64,000 bases of DNA from an uncultured Oscillospiraceae bacterium (GCA_947626345.1 CANQSF010000003.1:1-64000); one strand, 5' to 3'; numbered from the stretch's first letter, positions 25,213 to 34,604 are shown. Translations and numbers: made by a program. Notes: generated from the letters alone by a model not told the origin.

Positions 25213-26850
25213 TTGAGAAAACGGAATCGATCCGCCTGGCTGCGGCGGGCGCTGCCCCTGCTGCTGTGCGCGGTGCTGCTGCTGCCGGCGGGCTGCGGCG
25301 ATGACGGGCAGGAGCCGGCGCGGCTGAATACGGGCGCCGCCTTCCGCGTGGCCATGACCGAGGCGCCGGACAGCCTCAACCCCTTTACCGCCACCGCCCG
25401 CTCCGCGGAGGAGTTTTTCCTGCTGGCCTACGACCCGCTGTGGCGGGTGGACGCCGCCGGCACGCCCAGTGGCTGCCTGGCGGAGGACTGGAGCCTGTCC
25501 AGCGACCAGCTGACGTGGACCGTCCGTCTGCGCCACGACGTGACCTTCTCCGATGGCACGCCCCTCACCGCGGAGGACGTGCGCTTCACCTACGAGAACA
25601 TGAGCTCCTCCAAGCTTTACCGGGACTGCCTGGACGGCATCACGGGCGTGGTGTGTCCGGACAAGTATACCGTGGTGATCTCCACCTCCCGGATGAAGGG
25701 GGACATGCTCTATTGCGGCGTGCCCATCCTGCCCAGGAGCGTGTGGAGCGAGCACAGGGACGATCTGTCCGGCTTCGACAACGCCCAGATGATCGGTTCC
25801 GGGCCCTTCGTGCTGAGCCAGGAGACCGACGGCCCCCAGGAGGAGGCATGGACCTTCCGGGCCCGGGAGGACTATTTCGGCGGCAGCCCCCGGATTGGCG
25901 AGCTGCGCTTTAAGAGCTACCCCACCGAGGCCGGCGCGGCCCGGGCCATCGCCAACGGGGAGGCGGACGCCTCCATCGGCATGACCGACGTTCAGCTGAC
26001 CACCCTGGAGGGCGTGCCCGGCGTACAGCTGGTCCAGGCCTATCTGCCCGGCAGCCAGGTGTGGGGCCTGGCCTTCAACACCCGCAGCGGCCTTTTCCAG
26101 GAGACATCCGCCCGCCAGGCGGTGGAATACTGCGCCGACCGGTCCAGGATGCTGAACATGTCCTCCGGACAGTCCAGCCGGCCCGGCACCGTGTGGGCCT
26201 GCCCCGGCGCGGCATACTTCCACCAGGTGTCCAACCCCCGGGACTACAACCCCAGCGCGGCGGTGGCGACGCTGGGCTCCCTGGGCTATTCCGACGTGGA
26301 CGCCGACGGGACGCTGGAGTTCATCGGCAACCGGGAGGACCTGGTGCTGCGGCTGTATACCAGCTCCCAGGACGACTGGTCCTCCACGGCCGCCAGCGTG
26401 CTCATCGAGGATCTGCAGGCCATCGGCGTGCAGGTCTCCTGGAAGTCCACGGACGGCAGCGTCAGCGCAGTGTGCGGGCCGAAGGACGACTGGGACATGT
26501 GCATGCTCAGCTGGCGGGGCAGCGTCAACGCCGTCACCAGCGCCATGCGGTTCTGCCCGGGCAGCAAGAGCCTCACCGGCTGGGACAGCGAGAGCTACAC
26601 CCAGACCTACCAGCAGCTCTGCCAGACCGACGACCGGGACCAGATCAACGCCCTGGCCGGCCAGCTGCAGCAGCTGATCTACGACGAGTGCGTCTATGTG
26701 GTGCTGGGCTACAACAGCGATATCCAGGCCATCCGTTCGGACCTGTGGACGGGCTATGAGGACGTGCTGGCCGCCACGGGCGGCCTGTTCGGCACCGGCA
26801 GCGCCCAGATATACATGACCATCGAACCCGTGCAGACGGAGCAATCATAA
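25213..26850 (+). CDS. peptide-type (family 5) solute-binding lipoprotein
   Basis: 545 residues. TTG start at 25213 with AAGGAGAG at 25194-25201. A signal peptide has the twin basic start RKRNRSAWLRR and lipobox LPAGC. The SBP_bac_5 core is clear: RVAMTEAPDSLNPFTATARS, DPLWRVDAAG, LRHDVTFSDGTPLTAEDVRFTYENM. The family captures peptides, nickel or other substrates for Opp/Dpp importers, but no permease or ATPase genes are nearby. It precedes an aminotransferase and an amidohydrolase, suggesting an amino-acid-like ligand (inference). A 3-codon frame (ATG 25205 to TGA) ends over the TTG. Confidence 0.88.
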   Translation: MRKRNRSAWLRRALPLLLCAVLLLPAGCGDDGQEPARLNTGAAFRVAMTEAPDSLNPFTATARSAEEFFLLAYDPLWRVDAAGTPSGCLAEDWSLSSDQLTWTVRLRHDVTFSDGTPLTAEDVRFTYENMSSSKLYRDCLDGITGVVCPDKYTVVISTSRMKGDMLYCGVPILPRSVWSEHRDDLSGFDNAQMIGSGPFVLSQETDGPQEEAWTFRAREDYFGGSPRIGELRFKSYPTEAGAARAIANGEADASIGMTDVQLTTLEGVPGVQLVQAYLPGSQVWGLAFNTRSGLFQETSARQAVEYCADRSRMLNMSSGQSSRPGTVWACPGAAYFHQVSNPRDYNPSAAVATLGSLGYSDVDADGTLEFIGNREDLVLRLYTSSQDDWSSTAASVLIEDLQAIGVQVSWKSTDGSVSAVCGPKDDWDMCMLSWRGSVNAVTSAMRFCPGSKSLTGWDSESYTQTYQQLCQTDDRDQINALAGQLQQLIYDECVYVVLGYNSDIQAIRSDLWTGYEDVLAATGGLFGTGSAQIYMTIEPVQTEQS

Positions 26851-26865
26851 AGAGGAGTGACAGCC

Positions 26866-28002
26866 ATGGAACTGACCATCAACAGCGCCGCCCAGGCGGA
26901 GCAGCTATCCGGCATCCGGGAGTTCACCTATCTGGTGCGCGCCACGCCCGGCGCCATTGGCTTTACGCTGGGGGAGCCGGATCTGAACACCCCGGAGCAT
27001 GTGAAGCAGGCTGTGAAGGACGCCCTGGACGCCAACGACACCCACTATCCCCCCGGCAACGGCTATCCCTATACCCTGCAGGCCATCTCCGAGTACGAAA
27101 AGAGGGCCCACGGGCTGTGCTATTCCCCCGACGAGATCCTGCTCACCGACGGGGCGACCGAGGCGCTGTTCGTGTCCATGGCCACGATCCTGAATCCGGG
27201 GGACGAGGTGATCATCCCCACGCCGGCCTTCGGGCTGTATGAGTCCCTGGTGCGGCTGAACCGGGGCGTGCCCGTGGCGCTGCCCACGGAGCATCACCGC
27301 TTCCAGATCGACCCGGCGGAGTTGGCCGCGGCCGTGAACGACAGGACCAAGGCCGTCATCCTCACCAGCCCCAACAACCCCACCGGCTGCATCTACACGA
27401 AGCAGACCCTGGACGCGGTCCACGACGTGCTGAAGGACAAGCCCATCTTCGTGGTGTGCGACGACGTGTACCGGGAGCTGGTGTACTCCGGGGAGTACTA
27501 CGCCTTCGCCGACTATCAGGACATGCGGGACCGGATCATCGTGGTGCAGAGCTTCTCCAAGCCCTACGCCATGACCGGCTGGCGGCTGGGGTATCTGATG
27601 GCGGATGCACCGCTGCGGGAGCGGCTGCAGGTGTTCCACCAGTACTGCGTCACCTCGGCGCCCAGCTTCCTGCAGCCGGCCTGCGTCAAGGCGCTGGATA
27701 CGGACGTGTCCGACGTGCGTGCGCTTTTCAAGCGACGGCGGGACTATGTGTACGGCCGGCTCACCGCCATGGGCCTGCCGGTGCAGGAGCCGGAGGGGGC
27801 CTTTTACATGTTCATCCCCGTGGGCCAGTTCGGCATGGACTGCAAGAGCTTTTGCAAAAAGCTGCTGGCGGAGGCGGGCGTGGGCCTGATCCCCGGCATC
27901 TACTTCGGCACGGAGGGGTACGTGCGCATGAGCTACTGCTACTCCGACGAGGAGCTGAAGGAGGGACTGGACCGGATGGAGGCCTTTTTCAAGAGCCTCT
28001 GA
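26866..28002 (+). CDS. PLP-dependent aminotransferase, class I/II
   Basis: 378 residues, fold type I. It shows GEPDLNTPEHVKQAV, the LTDGATEALF phosphate loop, SPNNPTGC, the FVVCDDVYREL Asp that contacts the PLP ring, and the PLP lysine in VQSFSKPYAMTGWRLGY. AGAGGAG at 26851-26857 fits ATG 26866. An AspC/PatA-like amino acid transaminase; exact substrate not readable. It starts 15 bases after the binding protein. Confidence 0.92.
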   Translation: MELTINSAAQAEQLSGIREFTYLVRATPGAIGFTLGEPDLNTPEHVKQAVKDALDANDTHYPPGNGYPYTLQAISEYEKRAHGLCYSPDEILLTDGATEALFVSMATILNPGDEVIIPTPAFGLYESLVRLNRGVPVALPTEHHRFQIDPAELAAAVNDRTKAVILTSPNNPTGCIYTKQTLDAVHDVLKDKPIFVVCDDVYRELVYSGEYYAFADYQDMRDRIIVVQSFSKPYAMTGWRLGYLMADAPLRERLQVFHQYCVTSAPSFLQPACVKALDTDVSDVRALFKRRRDYVYGRLTAMGLPVQEPEGAFYMFIPVGQFGMDCKSFCKKLLAEAGVGLIPGIYFGTEGYVRMSYCYSDEELKEGLDRMEAFFKSL

Positions 28003-28074
28003 CCCCGGCCGCGCAACGCGTATATCATGCCCGCCGGCTATGTGCGGGCCGTAGAATAAGAGAGGAGATCCACC

Positions 28075-29220
28075 ATGCTTTTCATCCAAAACGGGAACAT
28101 CCATGACGCCGTTCATCCCCAGGCGTATACGGGCGGCATCCTGATCGAGAACGGGAAGATCGCCGCCATCGGCGAAGACCTCGCCGCACCGGCGGACTGC
28201 GAGACGCTGGACGCGTCCGGCCTGGAGGTGTGGCCGGGCTTTGTGGACGCCCACTCCCACATCGGTCTGGACGGCTCCGGCATCGGCTATGAGGGCCACG
28301 ACTACAACGAGATGAACGACATCTGCTGCCCCCACCTGCGGGCCATCGACGGCATCAACCCCGTCGATCCCAGCCTGAAGGCGGCCCGGGAGGCCGGCGT
28401 CACCACGGTGTGCACCGGGCCGGGGAGCGCCAACGTGCTGGGCGGCACCTTCACGACCATCAAGACCGTGGGCAACTGCGTGGACGACATGATCGTGAAG
28501 GCGGAGGTGGCCATGAAGTGCGCCTTCGGCGAGAATCCCAAGCGCTGCTATCGGGACAAGTGCGACTCCACCCGCATGTCTACCGCCGCCATCCTGCGCC
28601 GCGCCCTGTTCGAGGCCCGGGACTACAAGGCCCGGAAGGACGCCGCCGGAGGGGACGCGGCCAAAATGCCGAAGTTCGACATGAAGATGGAGGCCATGAT
28701 CCCCGTGCTGGAGAAGAAGATCCCCCTGAAGGCCCACGCCCATCAGGCCAACGACATCTTCACGGCGCTGCGCATCGCCCGGGAGTTCGACGTGCTCATC
28801 ACCCTGGAGCACGTCACCGAGGGGCACCTGATCGCCGACAAGCTGGCCCAGACCCACGTCCCCATGGCCGTGGGGCCCACGCTCACCCACGCCACCAAGT
28901 TCGAGCTGCAGAATAAGAGCTGGCAGACCCCCGGCGTGCTGGCCAAGGCGGGCTGCGCCGTGTCCATCATCACGGACAACTCCGTCATCCCCCAGCAGTA
29001 TCTGCCCCTGTGCGCGGGTATGGCCGTCAAGGCGGGCATGGACCCCTTCGACGCGCTGAAGGCCATCACCATCAACGCCGCCCGTCACGCCGGCGTGGCC
29101 GACCGGGTGGGCTCGCTGGAGGTGGGCAAGGACGCCGACGTGGTGATCACGGAGGGCTGCCCCTTCGAGGTGTTCCACACCGTGAAGGCCGTGCTCATCG
29201 ACGGCTCCCGCGTGGTGTAA
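28075..29220 (+). CDS. amidohydrolase-superfamily enzyme
   Basis: 381 residues. TIM-barrel metal hydrolase: the first metal motif WPGFVDAHSHIG (about 60-70), later histidines in KAHAHQAND and LEHVTEGH, and the catalytic Asp in SIITDNS. The C-terminal LGSLEVGKDADVVI is the returning small beta domain. The family resembles imidazolonepropionase or cyclic amide hydrolases. GAGAGGAG precedes the ATG by 8 bases. Third gene of the operon with the binding protein and aminotransferase. Confidence 0.88.
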   Translation: MLFIQNGNIHDAVHPQAYTGGILIENGKIAAIGEDLAAPADCETLDASGLEVWPGFVDAHSHIGLDGSGIGYEGHDYNEMNDICCPHLRAIDGINPVDPSLKAAREAGVTTVCTGPGSANVLGGTFTTIKTVGNCVDDMIVKAEVAMKCAFGENPKRCYRDKCDSTRMSTAAILRRALFEARDYKARKDAAGGDAAKMPKFDMKMEAMIPVLEKKIPLKAHAHQANDIFTALRIAREFDVLITLEHVTEGHLIADKLAQTHVPMAVGPTLTHATKFELQNKSWQTPGVLAKAGCAVSIITDNSVIPQQYLPLCAGMAVKAGMDPFDALKAITINAARHAGVADRVGSLEVGKDADVVITEGCPFEVFHTVKAVLIDGSRVV

Positions 29221-29242
29221 AAAGCCCGCCGCTCTGAAAAGT

Positions 29243-29293
29243 ATACGATACTGCCCCCGGCGCGGTCGCTCCGCACCGGGGGCAGTATCGTAT
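29243..29293. terminator. long palindromic terminator between convergent genes
   Basis: An 18-bp perfect stem (29243-29260 with 29276-29293), core ACTGCCCCCGG, encloses a small inner hairpin GCGG/CCGC. T-tracts are short on both sides. Confidence 0.7.
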
Positions 29294-29300
29294 CACGGCC

Positions 29301-31532
29301 TCACGGCCAGTGCTTTCTTCTCCTCAGGGCGGTTTCCGCCTCGCGGCTGCCCTTGCCGGCGGCCTGGCGGTACAGCTCCAGCGCCGCCTTCCGGTCCTTT
29401 TTGATCCCGGCGCCGGTCTCCCGGCAGCGGCCCAGCAGATAGAGCCCACGGGGGTCGCCGCAGTCCGCGGCCTTGGTGAACCACTGCACCGCCTGGGCCG
29501 GGTCCTTCGCCGTGCCTGCGCCGCTGAGAAGGCACAGCCCCAGCGCGCACTGGGCGGCGGTACTGCCTTTTTCCGCCGCCTGGCGGTAGAGCCCTGCGGC
29601 CCGGACCGGGTCCCGTTCCACGCCCAGACCCAGCTCGCAGCACCGGCCCAGGCTGTACAGGGCCTGGACATAGCCCTGAGCGGCCGAGCAGGCATAGAGC
29701 TTCGCGGCCTGGTTGATGTCCATCTCCACGCCCCGGCCCCGCTCCCGGCACTCGCCCAGATAGAACTGGGCCCGGGGATCGTTCTGGTCGGCGGCCTTGG
29801 CGAAACATGCCGCGGCCTGGACGTCGTCGGCGGCCACGCCGATGCCCCGGTAGTAGAGGAAACCCAGGTTGCACTGTGCCCGGGCATTGCCCAGCTCCCC
29901 AGCCCGGCGGTAGAGCTCGGCGGCGCGGACTTTGTCCACCGGCACGCCCCAGCCCATCTCATGGCACAGACCCAGGCCGCATATGGCGGAGGGAACGCCC
30001 GCGTCCGCCGCCTGGCGGTAGAGAACCAGCGCCCGGTCCCGGTCCTGGGGGACGCCGAGGCCGTATGTACAGCACTCGGCCAGGAGAGCCTTGGCCCGCA
30101 TATTGCCCTGGTCGGCGGCCTTGGCGAACCACGCCGCCGCTTGGCGGTCGTCCTCCGGCACGCCGATGCCGTGATAGTAGAGGAACCCCAGATTACACTG
30201 GGCGGGGGCGTAGCCCCGCTCCGCATCGGCACGGTACAGCTCCGCCGCCCGGGATTTGTCCATCTCCACGCCGCAGCCCAGCTCATAGCACAGGCCCAGG
30301 TCATAGGCCGCCGAGCGGTAGCCTCGCTCATAGGCCGAGCGGAACCAGCGGGCGGCCTGACGGTCGTCCTTTTCCACGCCCCGGCCCTGCCGGCAGCAGT
30401 CCCCCAGCAGGCTCATGGCCCGGGGATATCCCTGCTCCGCGGCCTTGGCGAACCATGCCGCCGCCTGGCGGTCGTCCCGCTCCACGCCGTCGCCGGTGAA
30501 GTAGAGGAAGCCCAGATCGCACTGGGCAGGGGGATGGCCCTGCTCGGCGGCGAGGCGATAGAGCCGGGCGGCCTTTTTCATGTCCCGCCACACGCCCCGG
30601 CCGGACTCGTAGCACAGCCCCAGCTCACACTGGGCGGGGGCGTGGCCCTGGTCCGCCGCCAGAGCGTAGAGGCGGACGGCCCGGCGGAGGTCCTTTTCCA
30701 CCCCGCGGCCGAGATCGTAGCACCGACCCAGCAGATACCGGCCCCGGGCGTCCCCCTTTTCAGCGGCCTCGGCGAAGAGACCGGCGGCCCTTTTCGGGTC
30801 CGTGTCCACGCCGACGCCCCGCTCGTAGCACACGCCCAGGGCGCAGACGGCCTCCATATGGCCCTTTTCCCGGGCGGCCTGGTAGAGCTTGACGGCCTTT
30901 TTTTCGTCCGCCGGCAGGCCATAGCCGTTTTCATAGCACACGCCCAGCAAAAACAGCGCCCGGGGGTGGCCCCGGTCCGCCGCTGCGGCGAAGAGCCGGG
31001 CCGCCTCGGCGTCGTCCCGGAGCACGGCGATGCCCCGGAAATAGAAAAATCCCAGATCGCACTGGGCCGGGGGATAGTTCTGATCCGCCGCCAGGCGGTA
31101 GAGCTCCGCCGCCCGGTCCAGGTCCTTTTCCACGCCCCGGCCGAACTCGTAGCACAGCCCCAGCTCGCACTGGGCTGGCGCGAAGCCCAGGTCCGCGGCG
31201 GCGGTGAACTGCTCCACGGCCCGGTCCGGGTCCCGCTCCGTGCCGATGCCGCCGGCATAGCACATGCCCAGCTCGAACATGGCGGCGATGTGGCCGTTCT
31301 CGGCGGACTGGCTGAGCCAGCGAAAGCCCTCCGCCGGGTCCTCGTTCAGATATTCCACGCCCAGACGGTACTGGGCGTCCAGATCCCCGTCCTCGGCGGC
31401 CTCCAGCCGCTCCTGCCGGGTCTGCTCCTTTTTCCGGGCGGCCCGCTCCATGGACAGGAGCATCTGCGGGTCTATGTATACGAAGGTGTTGGACTGCTCT
31501 GACGGCATTTCCGGGATGCGATCTTCCTCCAT
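29301..31532 (-). CDS. Sel1-repeat protein with 19 repeats
   Basis: 743 residues, almost entirely 36-residue Sel1-like repeats (pattern AA-x-G-x2-A-x-LG-x-CY-x2-G-x-GV-x2-D-x3-A-x2-LY), about 19 full copies plus a partial one from residue 45 to the end. These alpha-alpha repeats form a curved protein-binding scaffold. From about the eighth repeat the copies follow a three-unit order (GLCYE type, then QCxLGFLYY type, then LLGxCC type), i.e. a 108-residue higher-order period. There is no signal peptide or membrane helix, so it is probably cytoplasmic. AAAGGAGG precedes the ATG. Partners unknown. Confidence 0.93.
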   Translation of the reverse strand: MEEDRIPEMPSEQSNTFVYIDPQMLLSMERAARKKEQTRQERLEAAEDGDLDAQYRLGVEYLNEDPAEGFRWLSQSAENGHIAAMFELGMCYAGGIGTERDPDRAVEQFTAAADLGFAPAQCELGLCYEFGRGVEKDLDRAAELYRLAADQNYPPAQCDLGFFYFRGIAVLRDDAEAARLFAAAADRGHPRALFLLGVCYENGYGLPADEKKAVKLYQAAREKGHMEAVCALGVCYERGVGVDTDPKRAAGLFAEAAEKGDARGRYLLGRCYDLGRGVEKDLRRAVRLYALAADQGHAPAQCELGLCYESGRGVWRDMKKAARLYRLAAEQGHPPAQCDLGFLYFTGDGVERDDRQAAAWFAKAAEQGYPRAMSLLGDCCRQGRGVEKDDRQAARWFRSAYERGYRSAAYDLGLCYELGCGVEMDKSRAAELYRADAERGYAPAQCNLGFLYYHGIGVPEDDRQAAAWFAKAADQGNMRAKALLAECCTYGLGVPQDRDRALVLYRQAADAGVPSAICGLGLCHEMGWGVPVDKVRAAELYRRAGELGNARAQCNLGFLYYRGIGVAADDVQAAACFAKAADQNDPRAQFYLGECRERGRGVEMDINQAAKLYACSAAQGYVQALYSLGRCCELGLGVERDPVRAAGLYRQAAEKGSTAAQCALGLCLLSGAGTAKDPAQAVQWFTKAADCGDPRGLYLLGRCRETGAGIKKDRKAALELYRQAAGKGSREAETALRRRKHWP

Positions 31533-31593
31533 GGCGCGCGCCTCCTTTCCCCGCGCCTATTATGACGCACTTTCGCCGGTTTTGCAAGACGGG

Positions 31594-31624
31594 AAAAAAC
31601 GCCGCCCGGCTGTGGCCGGACGGC
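31594..31624 (-). terminator. intrinsic terminator of the DUF4153 operon
   Basis: On the minus strand GCCGTCCGGC, TG-rich loop, GCCGGGCGGC, then GTTTTTT. Confidence 0.88.
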
Positions 31625-31628
31625 GCGT

Positions 31629-33443
31629 TCAGTTTTGCCAGATGTCATATCCCAGACTGTCCACGCCCTCGGGGACGGGCACATCGTCCGGCGCGTCCAG
31701 GGCCCGGTAGACCAGGGGCGGATCGTCCATCCAGCCCTCGTCCGTATACTCCGCCAGCCAGAAGTCCGTGTCGGCGGTCCCCACGGCGTAGATCATGACC
31801 TCTTCATCCTGGCGCAGGCATCCCAGCTTTTCTCCCAGGGCGATACGGCCCGCGGCCAGCGTCCCATAGGGTGCGTAGGTCCGGCCATCCCACAGGATGG
31901 TCTTATAGCCGCCATGCTCGCCGGTCTCGAATTCGACGGGCTGGGCCACGCCGCCTGCGTCCAGGCCGGAGCGGTATCCGCTCAGGCTCCACTGGGTCCA
32001 GGGCACGCCGGCGTTGGTGTGCCGCAGCTGCCGGACGATGCCGTCAAAAGCGTCCTGCCCCTGCGCACCGGCCTGCTGCAAAGGCGGCAGGGCGGGGAGC
32101 ACGTCCGGCCCCAGCCGGGCCAGGTAGTCTGCGTCCAGCTGGGAGAGGGAGCCGGACATATAGCCGTTCACGTTATACCGGGCGACCATGCCGCAGGGGT
32201 TGGCCAGGCACATCACGCACCAGAGCGTCAGGGCGAAGGCGCCCGCCGCCGGCACGGCCCGGAAGGCCGGCCGGATCAGCTTCCAGCCCGCCGCGAGGAT
32301 GCCCGCGGCGATCGCCGCCATGGCCCACAGCGTCAGCAGCCGCAGCATGCTCATGCCAAAGGCCAGGATGTACAGCCGCATCCGCCAGAAGGCGGAGAAG
32401 AGGATCACCGCCGTCAGGACCAGCAGCAGGGCGAAGGCCGCCCGCAGCAGCTTTCCGCCCCGGCTGGCGAAGCGGCGTCCGTCCGTGCCCAGAAGGACCA
32501 GGCCCAGGTCGATGGCCGCCACCGCCGCCAGCTGGAAAAAGCCCGACCGGGCGTATTCCGCCCAGCCGCCCGCCATGGAGGCGGCCTCCGCGCCGCCGAA
32601 GAGGTATTTCAGCTGGATGGTGCAAAAGACCAGGTAGACGATATCCAGCAGTACCGTCACCGGCAAAAACGCCGCGGCCCGGCGCTCCCCGGCGGGCTTT
32701 TCCGACCGATGGGGCGGCTCCTCCCGGATGAAGCACAGGGCGGAGGCGATGAACAGCGCCGCCAGCACGATCCGCAGGATGCGCCAGATCGTCCGCCCCG
32801 GCACGAAGTCCACCCGCAGGGGATCGAGAAGGCTGCCGAACACCGCGTCGGCGGAGGACAAAAGCCACAGCACCACCGCCAGTACCGGCACCGTGACCAG
32901 AACCGCCAGGGCGGCGCGGCCCAGAGCGGCCCCGCCCTTTTGCCGGCGGAGCTGCCCCAGCGAACGGAAGGGGCGGTCGACGCGGGAGAAGAGGGCGATG
33001 AAGCTCAAGGCAACGGCGTCCCCCAGCGCCCGGGACCGGCCCGGCTCCAGGTGGCCGGACAGGGCGAAGGTGGCCGTGGCGGCGGTGAGCAGGATGACGA
33101 GGCAGTTCATCAGGAGCAGCTCGGCCGACGCATACAGCGCGCAGCTCAAGGCCAGGGCCAGTGCCGCCGCCGTGCAGAAAAGGCTCCCGACGGATATATG
33201 GACCCGCCTGCCCAGCGCGATCAGCACCGCGGCGAAGTGGGCGCACACCAGCGCCAGGATGCCCAGGTGGGGCCAGGTCAGGTTCTCCAGGCCGAAGCAG
33301 GCCCAAAAGAGCCACGCCATGCCAAGGGCCAGCAGGGGGATGGTCCCGTCCCGCCAGGTGAGGGGCGGCTCCGGGGCAGGGGGAGAGGCCGGAGCGGGCG
33401 TGGCATCGGTTTCCATAATATCAGATTTCTTTTCCTCATCCAT
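31629..33443 (-). CDS. DUF4153/DUF4173-type multi-helix membrane protein
   Basis: 604 residues. A short Pro/Ala/Glu-rich N-terminus is followed by 11-12 hydrophobic helices (about 35-430). The C-terminal 160 residues are soluble (ending SLGYDIWQN), rich in Asp/Trp/Tyr. The arrangement matches the DUF4153-like clostridial family of unknown function. The start overlaps the upstream Xre regulator by 8 bases, so it is part of a DUF2975-Xre-DUF4153 operon. Confidence 0.8.
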   Translation of the reverse strand: MDEEKKSDIMETDATPAPASPPAPEPPLTWRDGTIPLLALGMAWLFWACFGLENLTWPHLGILALVCAHFAAVLIALGRRVHISVGSLFCTAAALALALSCALYASAELLLMNCLVILLTAATATFALSGHLEPGRSRALGDAVALSFIALFSRVDRPFRSLGQLRRQKGGAALGRAALAVLVTVPVLAVVLWLLSSADAVFGSLLDPLRVDFVPGRTIWRILRIVLAALFIASALCFIREEPPHRSEKPAGERRAAAFLPVTVLLDIVYLVFCTIQLKYLFGGAEAASMAGGWAEYARSGFFQLAAVAAIDLGLVLLGTDGRRFASRGGKLLRAAFALLLVLTAVILFSAFWRMRLYILAFGMSMLRLLTLWAMAAIAAGILAAGWKLIRPAFRAVPAAGAFALTLWCVMCLANPCGMVARYNVNGYMSGSLSQLDADYLARLGPDVLPALPPLQQAGAQGQDAFDGIVRQLRHTNAGVPWTQWSLSGYRSGLDAGGVAQPVEFETGEHGGYKTILWDGRTYAPYGTLAAGRIALGEKLGCLRQDEEVMIYAVGTADTDFWLAEYTDEGWMDDPPLVYRALDAPDDVPVPEGVDSLGYDIWQN

Positions 33444-33651
33444 CGCTTTGTCCCTCGCGGAACTCCAGGATGTCTCCCGGCTGGCAGTCCAGTGCCCGGC
33501 AGATGGCGTCCAGGGTGGAAAACCGCACAGCTTTGGCCTTTCCCGTCTTGAGGACGGAGAGGTTGGCGATGGTGAGACCGATCTTTTCCGACAGCTGGGT
33601 CAGGCTCATGTGCCGCTTGGCCAGCATCACATCAAGGTTAACATAAATCAT
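33436..33651 (-). CDS. Xre-family helix-turn-helix regulator (YozG-like)
   Basis: 71 residues. Compact Cro/CI domain: MLAKRHMSLTQLSEKIGLTI then ANLSVLKTGKAKAVRFSTLD and ICRALDCQPGDIL. Small regulators of this subtype are usually encoded next to DUF2975 membrane proteins, as here (10 bases between the two). Confidence 0.92.
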   Translation of the reverse strand: MIYVNLDVMLAKRHMSLTQLSEKIGLTIANLSVLKTGKAKAVRFSTLDAICRALDCQPGDILEFREGQSDG

Positions 33652-33661
33652 AGCGCTGCCC

Positions 33662-34141
33662 TCAGATGGTCAGGTCGTTCTCGTCCTGCAGGTCTGCGGC
33701 CTTCAGGGTGAGATGGCTCAGGGCGGAGGCAGCCACGGTGAAGGCTGCGCCCACCACCAGCACCGCCAGCATCCCCAGCAGGAACATGGGGTGCATGGGC
33801 GCCAGCAGCGCCAGAACGACAGTGCCGATCAGCCACGCCACCGTATCTGCCAGGGCCAAGTGGCTGATGCGCCGCAGGCGGCGTGCGTTTTTCACGGTGA
33901 AGCTGCGGTCCCGGCCGATGTCCGCGAAAATCTGATAGGCGTTGACCAGCGCGGCCACCACCACCGCCAGGGCGCACCAGAAGAAGACCAGGCACGGCCA
34001 TTTCAGATAGGCCAGGTCCGGATTCATCTTAGCCGTCTCCCATGCCATGGCCGGCACGATCAGCCCTCCCACCAGCGCGCAGCCGCACCAGCACAGGACC
34101 ACCACGGCCCGCAGAAGGATGGAAAGTTCTTTCTGTTTCAT
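33662..34141 (-). CDS. DUF2975 membrane protein
   Basis: 159 residues with four hydrophobic segments (about 8-30, 48-70, 95-115, 122-142). Start MKQKELSILL has GGAGGTGATC upstream; an extension of 8 residues is rejected. First gene of the operon with the Xre regulator. The function is unknown; such pairs may sense a membrane signal. Confidence 0.85.
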   Translation of the reverse strand: MKQKELSILLRAVVVLCWCGCALVGGLIVPAMAWETAKMNPDLAYLKWPCLVFFWCALAVVVAALVNAYQIFADIGRDRSFTVKNARRLRRISHLALADTVAWLIGTVVLALLAPMHPMFLLGMLAVLVVGAAFTVAASALSHLTLKAADLQDENDLTI

Positions 34142-34165
34142 GAAGATCACCTCCGATTTGCCCAC

Positions 34166-34194
34166 AGTATAGCGCGGTCGTTACCGAATGTCAA
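34166..34194 (-). promoter_or_regulatory. promoter of the DUF2975 operon
   Basis: Minus-strand TTGACA (plus 34189-34194), 17 bases, TATACT (plus 34166-34171). Confidence 0.8.
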
Positions 34195-34278
34195 TAAAAA
34201 TTTACTGATTTTCGATAAAATTCTTGTTCCCGGCATCATTTCGACAGCGCTCGCATATCCTCTACGGGAGGGATGGAT

Positions 34279-34557
34279 ATGCTGAGCCGGTTTTCGGAAT
34301 TTCGTTACAAAGAGGTCATCAACGTGCGCACGGGCAGCCGTCTGGGGTACGTGTGCGACGCCCAGTTCCAGTCGCCGGAGGGGCGCATCACGGCGCTGAT
34401 CGTGCCGGGGAAGGCCCGGTATCTGGGCTTTCTGGGCAGGGAGGATGACTATGTGCTGCCCTGGGAGTGCATCAGCCGCATCGGGGAGGATATCATCCTG
34501 GTGGAGTCCGACCACGGCATCCGCCGGTGCAAAAGACCGAAAAAACCGTGGTTTTGA
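34279..34557 (+). CDS. YlmC/YmxH sporulation protein, PRC-barrel
   Basis: 92 residues, a PRC-barrel domain: FRYKEVINVRTGSRLGYVCD, the ITALIVPGKARYLGFLGREDD hairpin and VLPWECISRIGEDIILVE. YlmC/YmxH proteins are conserved in spore-forming Firmicutes. GGGAGGG (34265-34271) lies 7 bases before ATG 34279; the in-frame ATG at 34273 is too close to it. Confidence 0.9.
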   Translation: MLSRFSEFRYKEVINVRTGSRLGYVCDAQFQSPEGRITALIVPGKARYLGFLGREDDYVLPWECISRIGEDIILVESDHGIRRCKRPKKPWF

Positions 34558-34569
34558 GTGAAAAAACCC

Positions 34570-34598
34570 TTGAAATAGACACGCCCCTCTGATATAAT
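34570..34598 (+). promoter_or_regulatory. promoter of rpsB-tsf
   Basis: TTGAAA (34570-34575), 17 bases, TATAAT (34593-34598). Confidence 0.85.
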
Positions 34599-34604
34599 AT
34601 TCCA

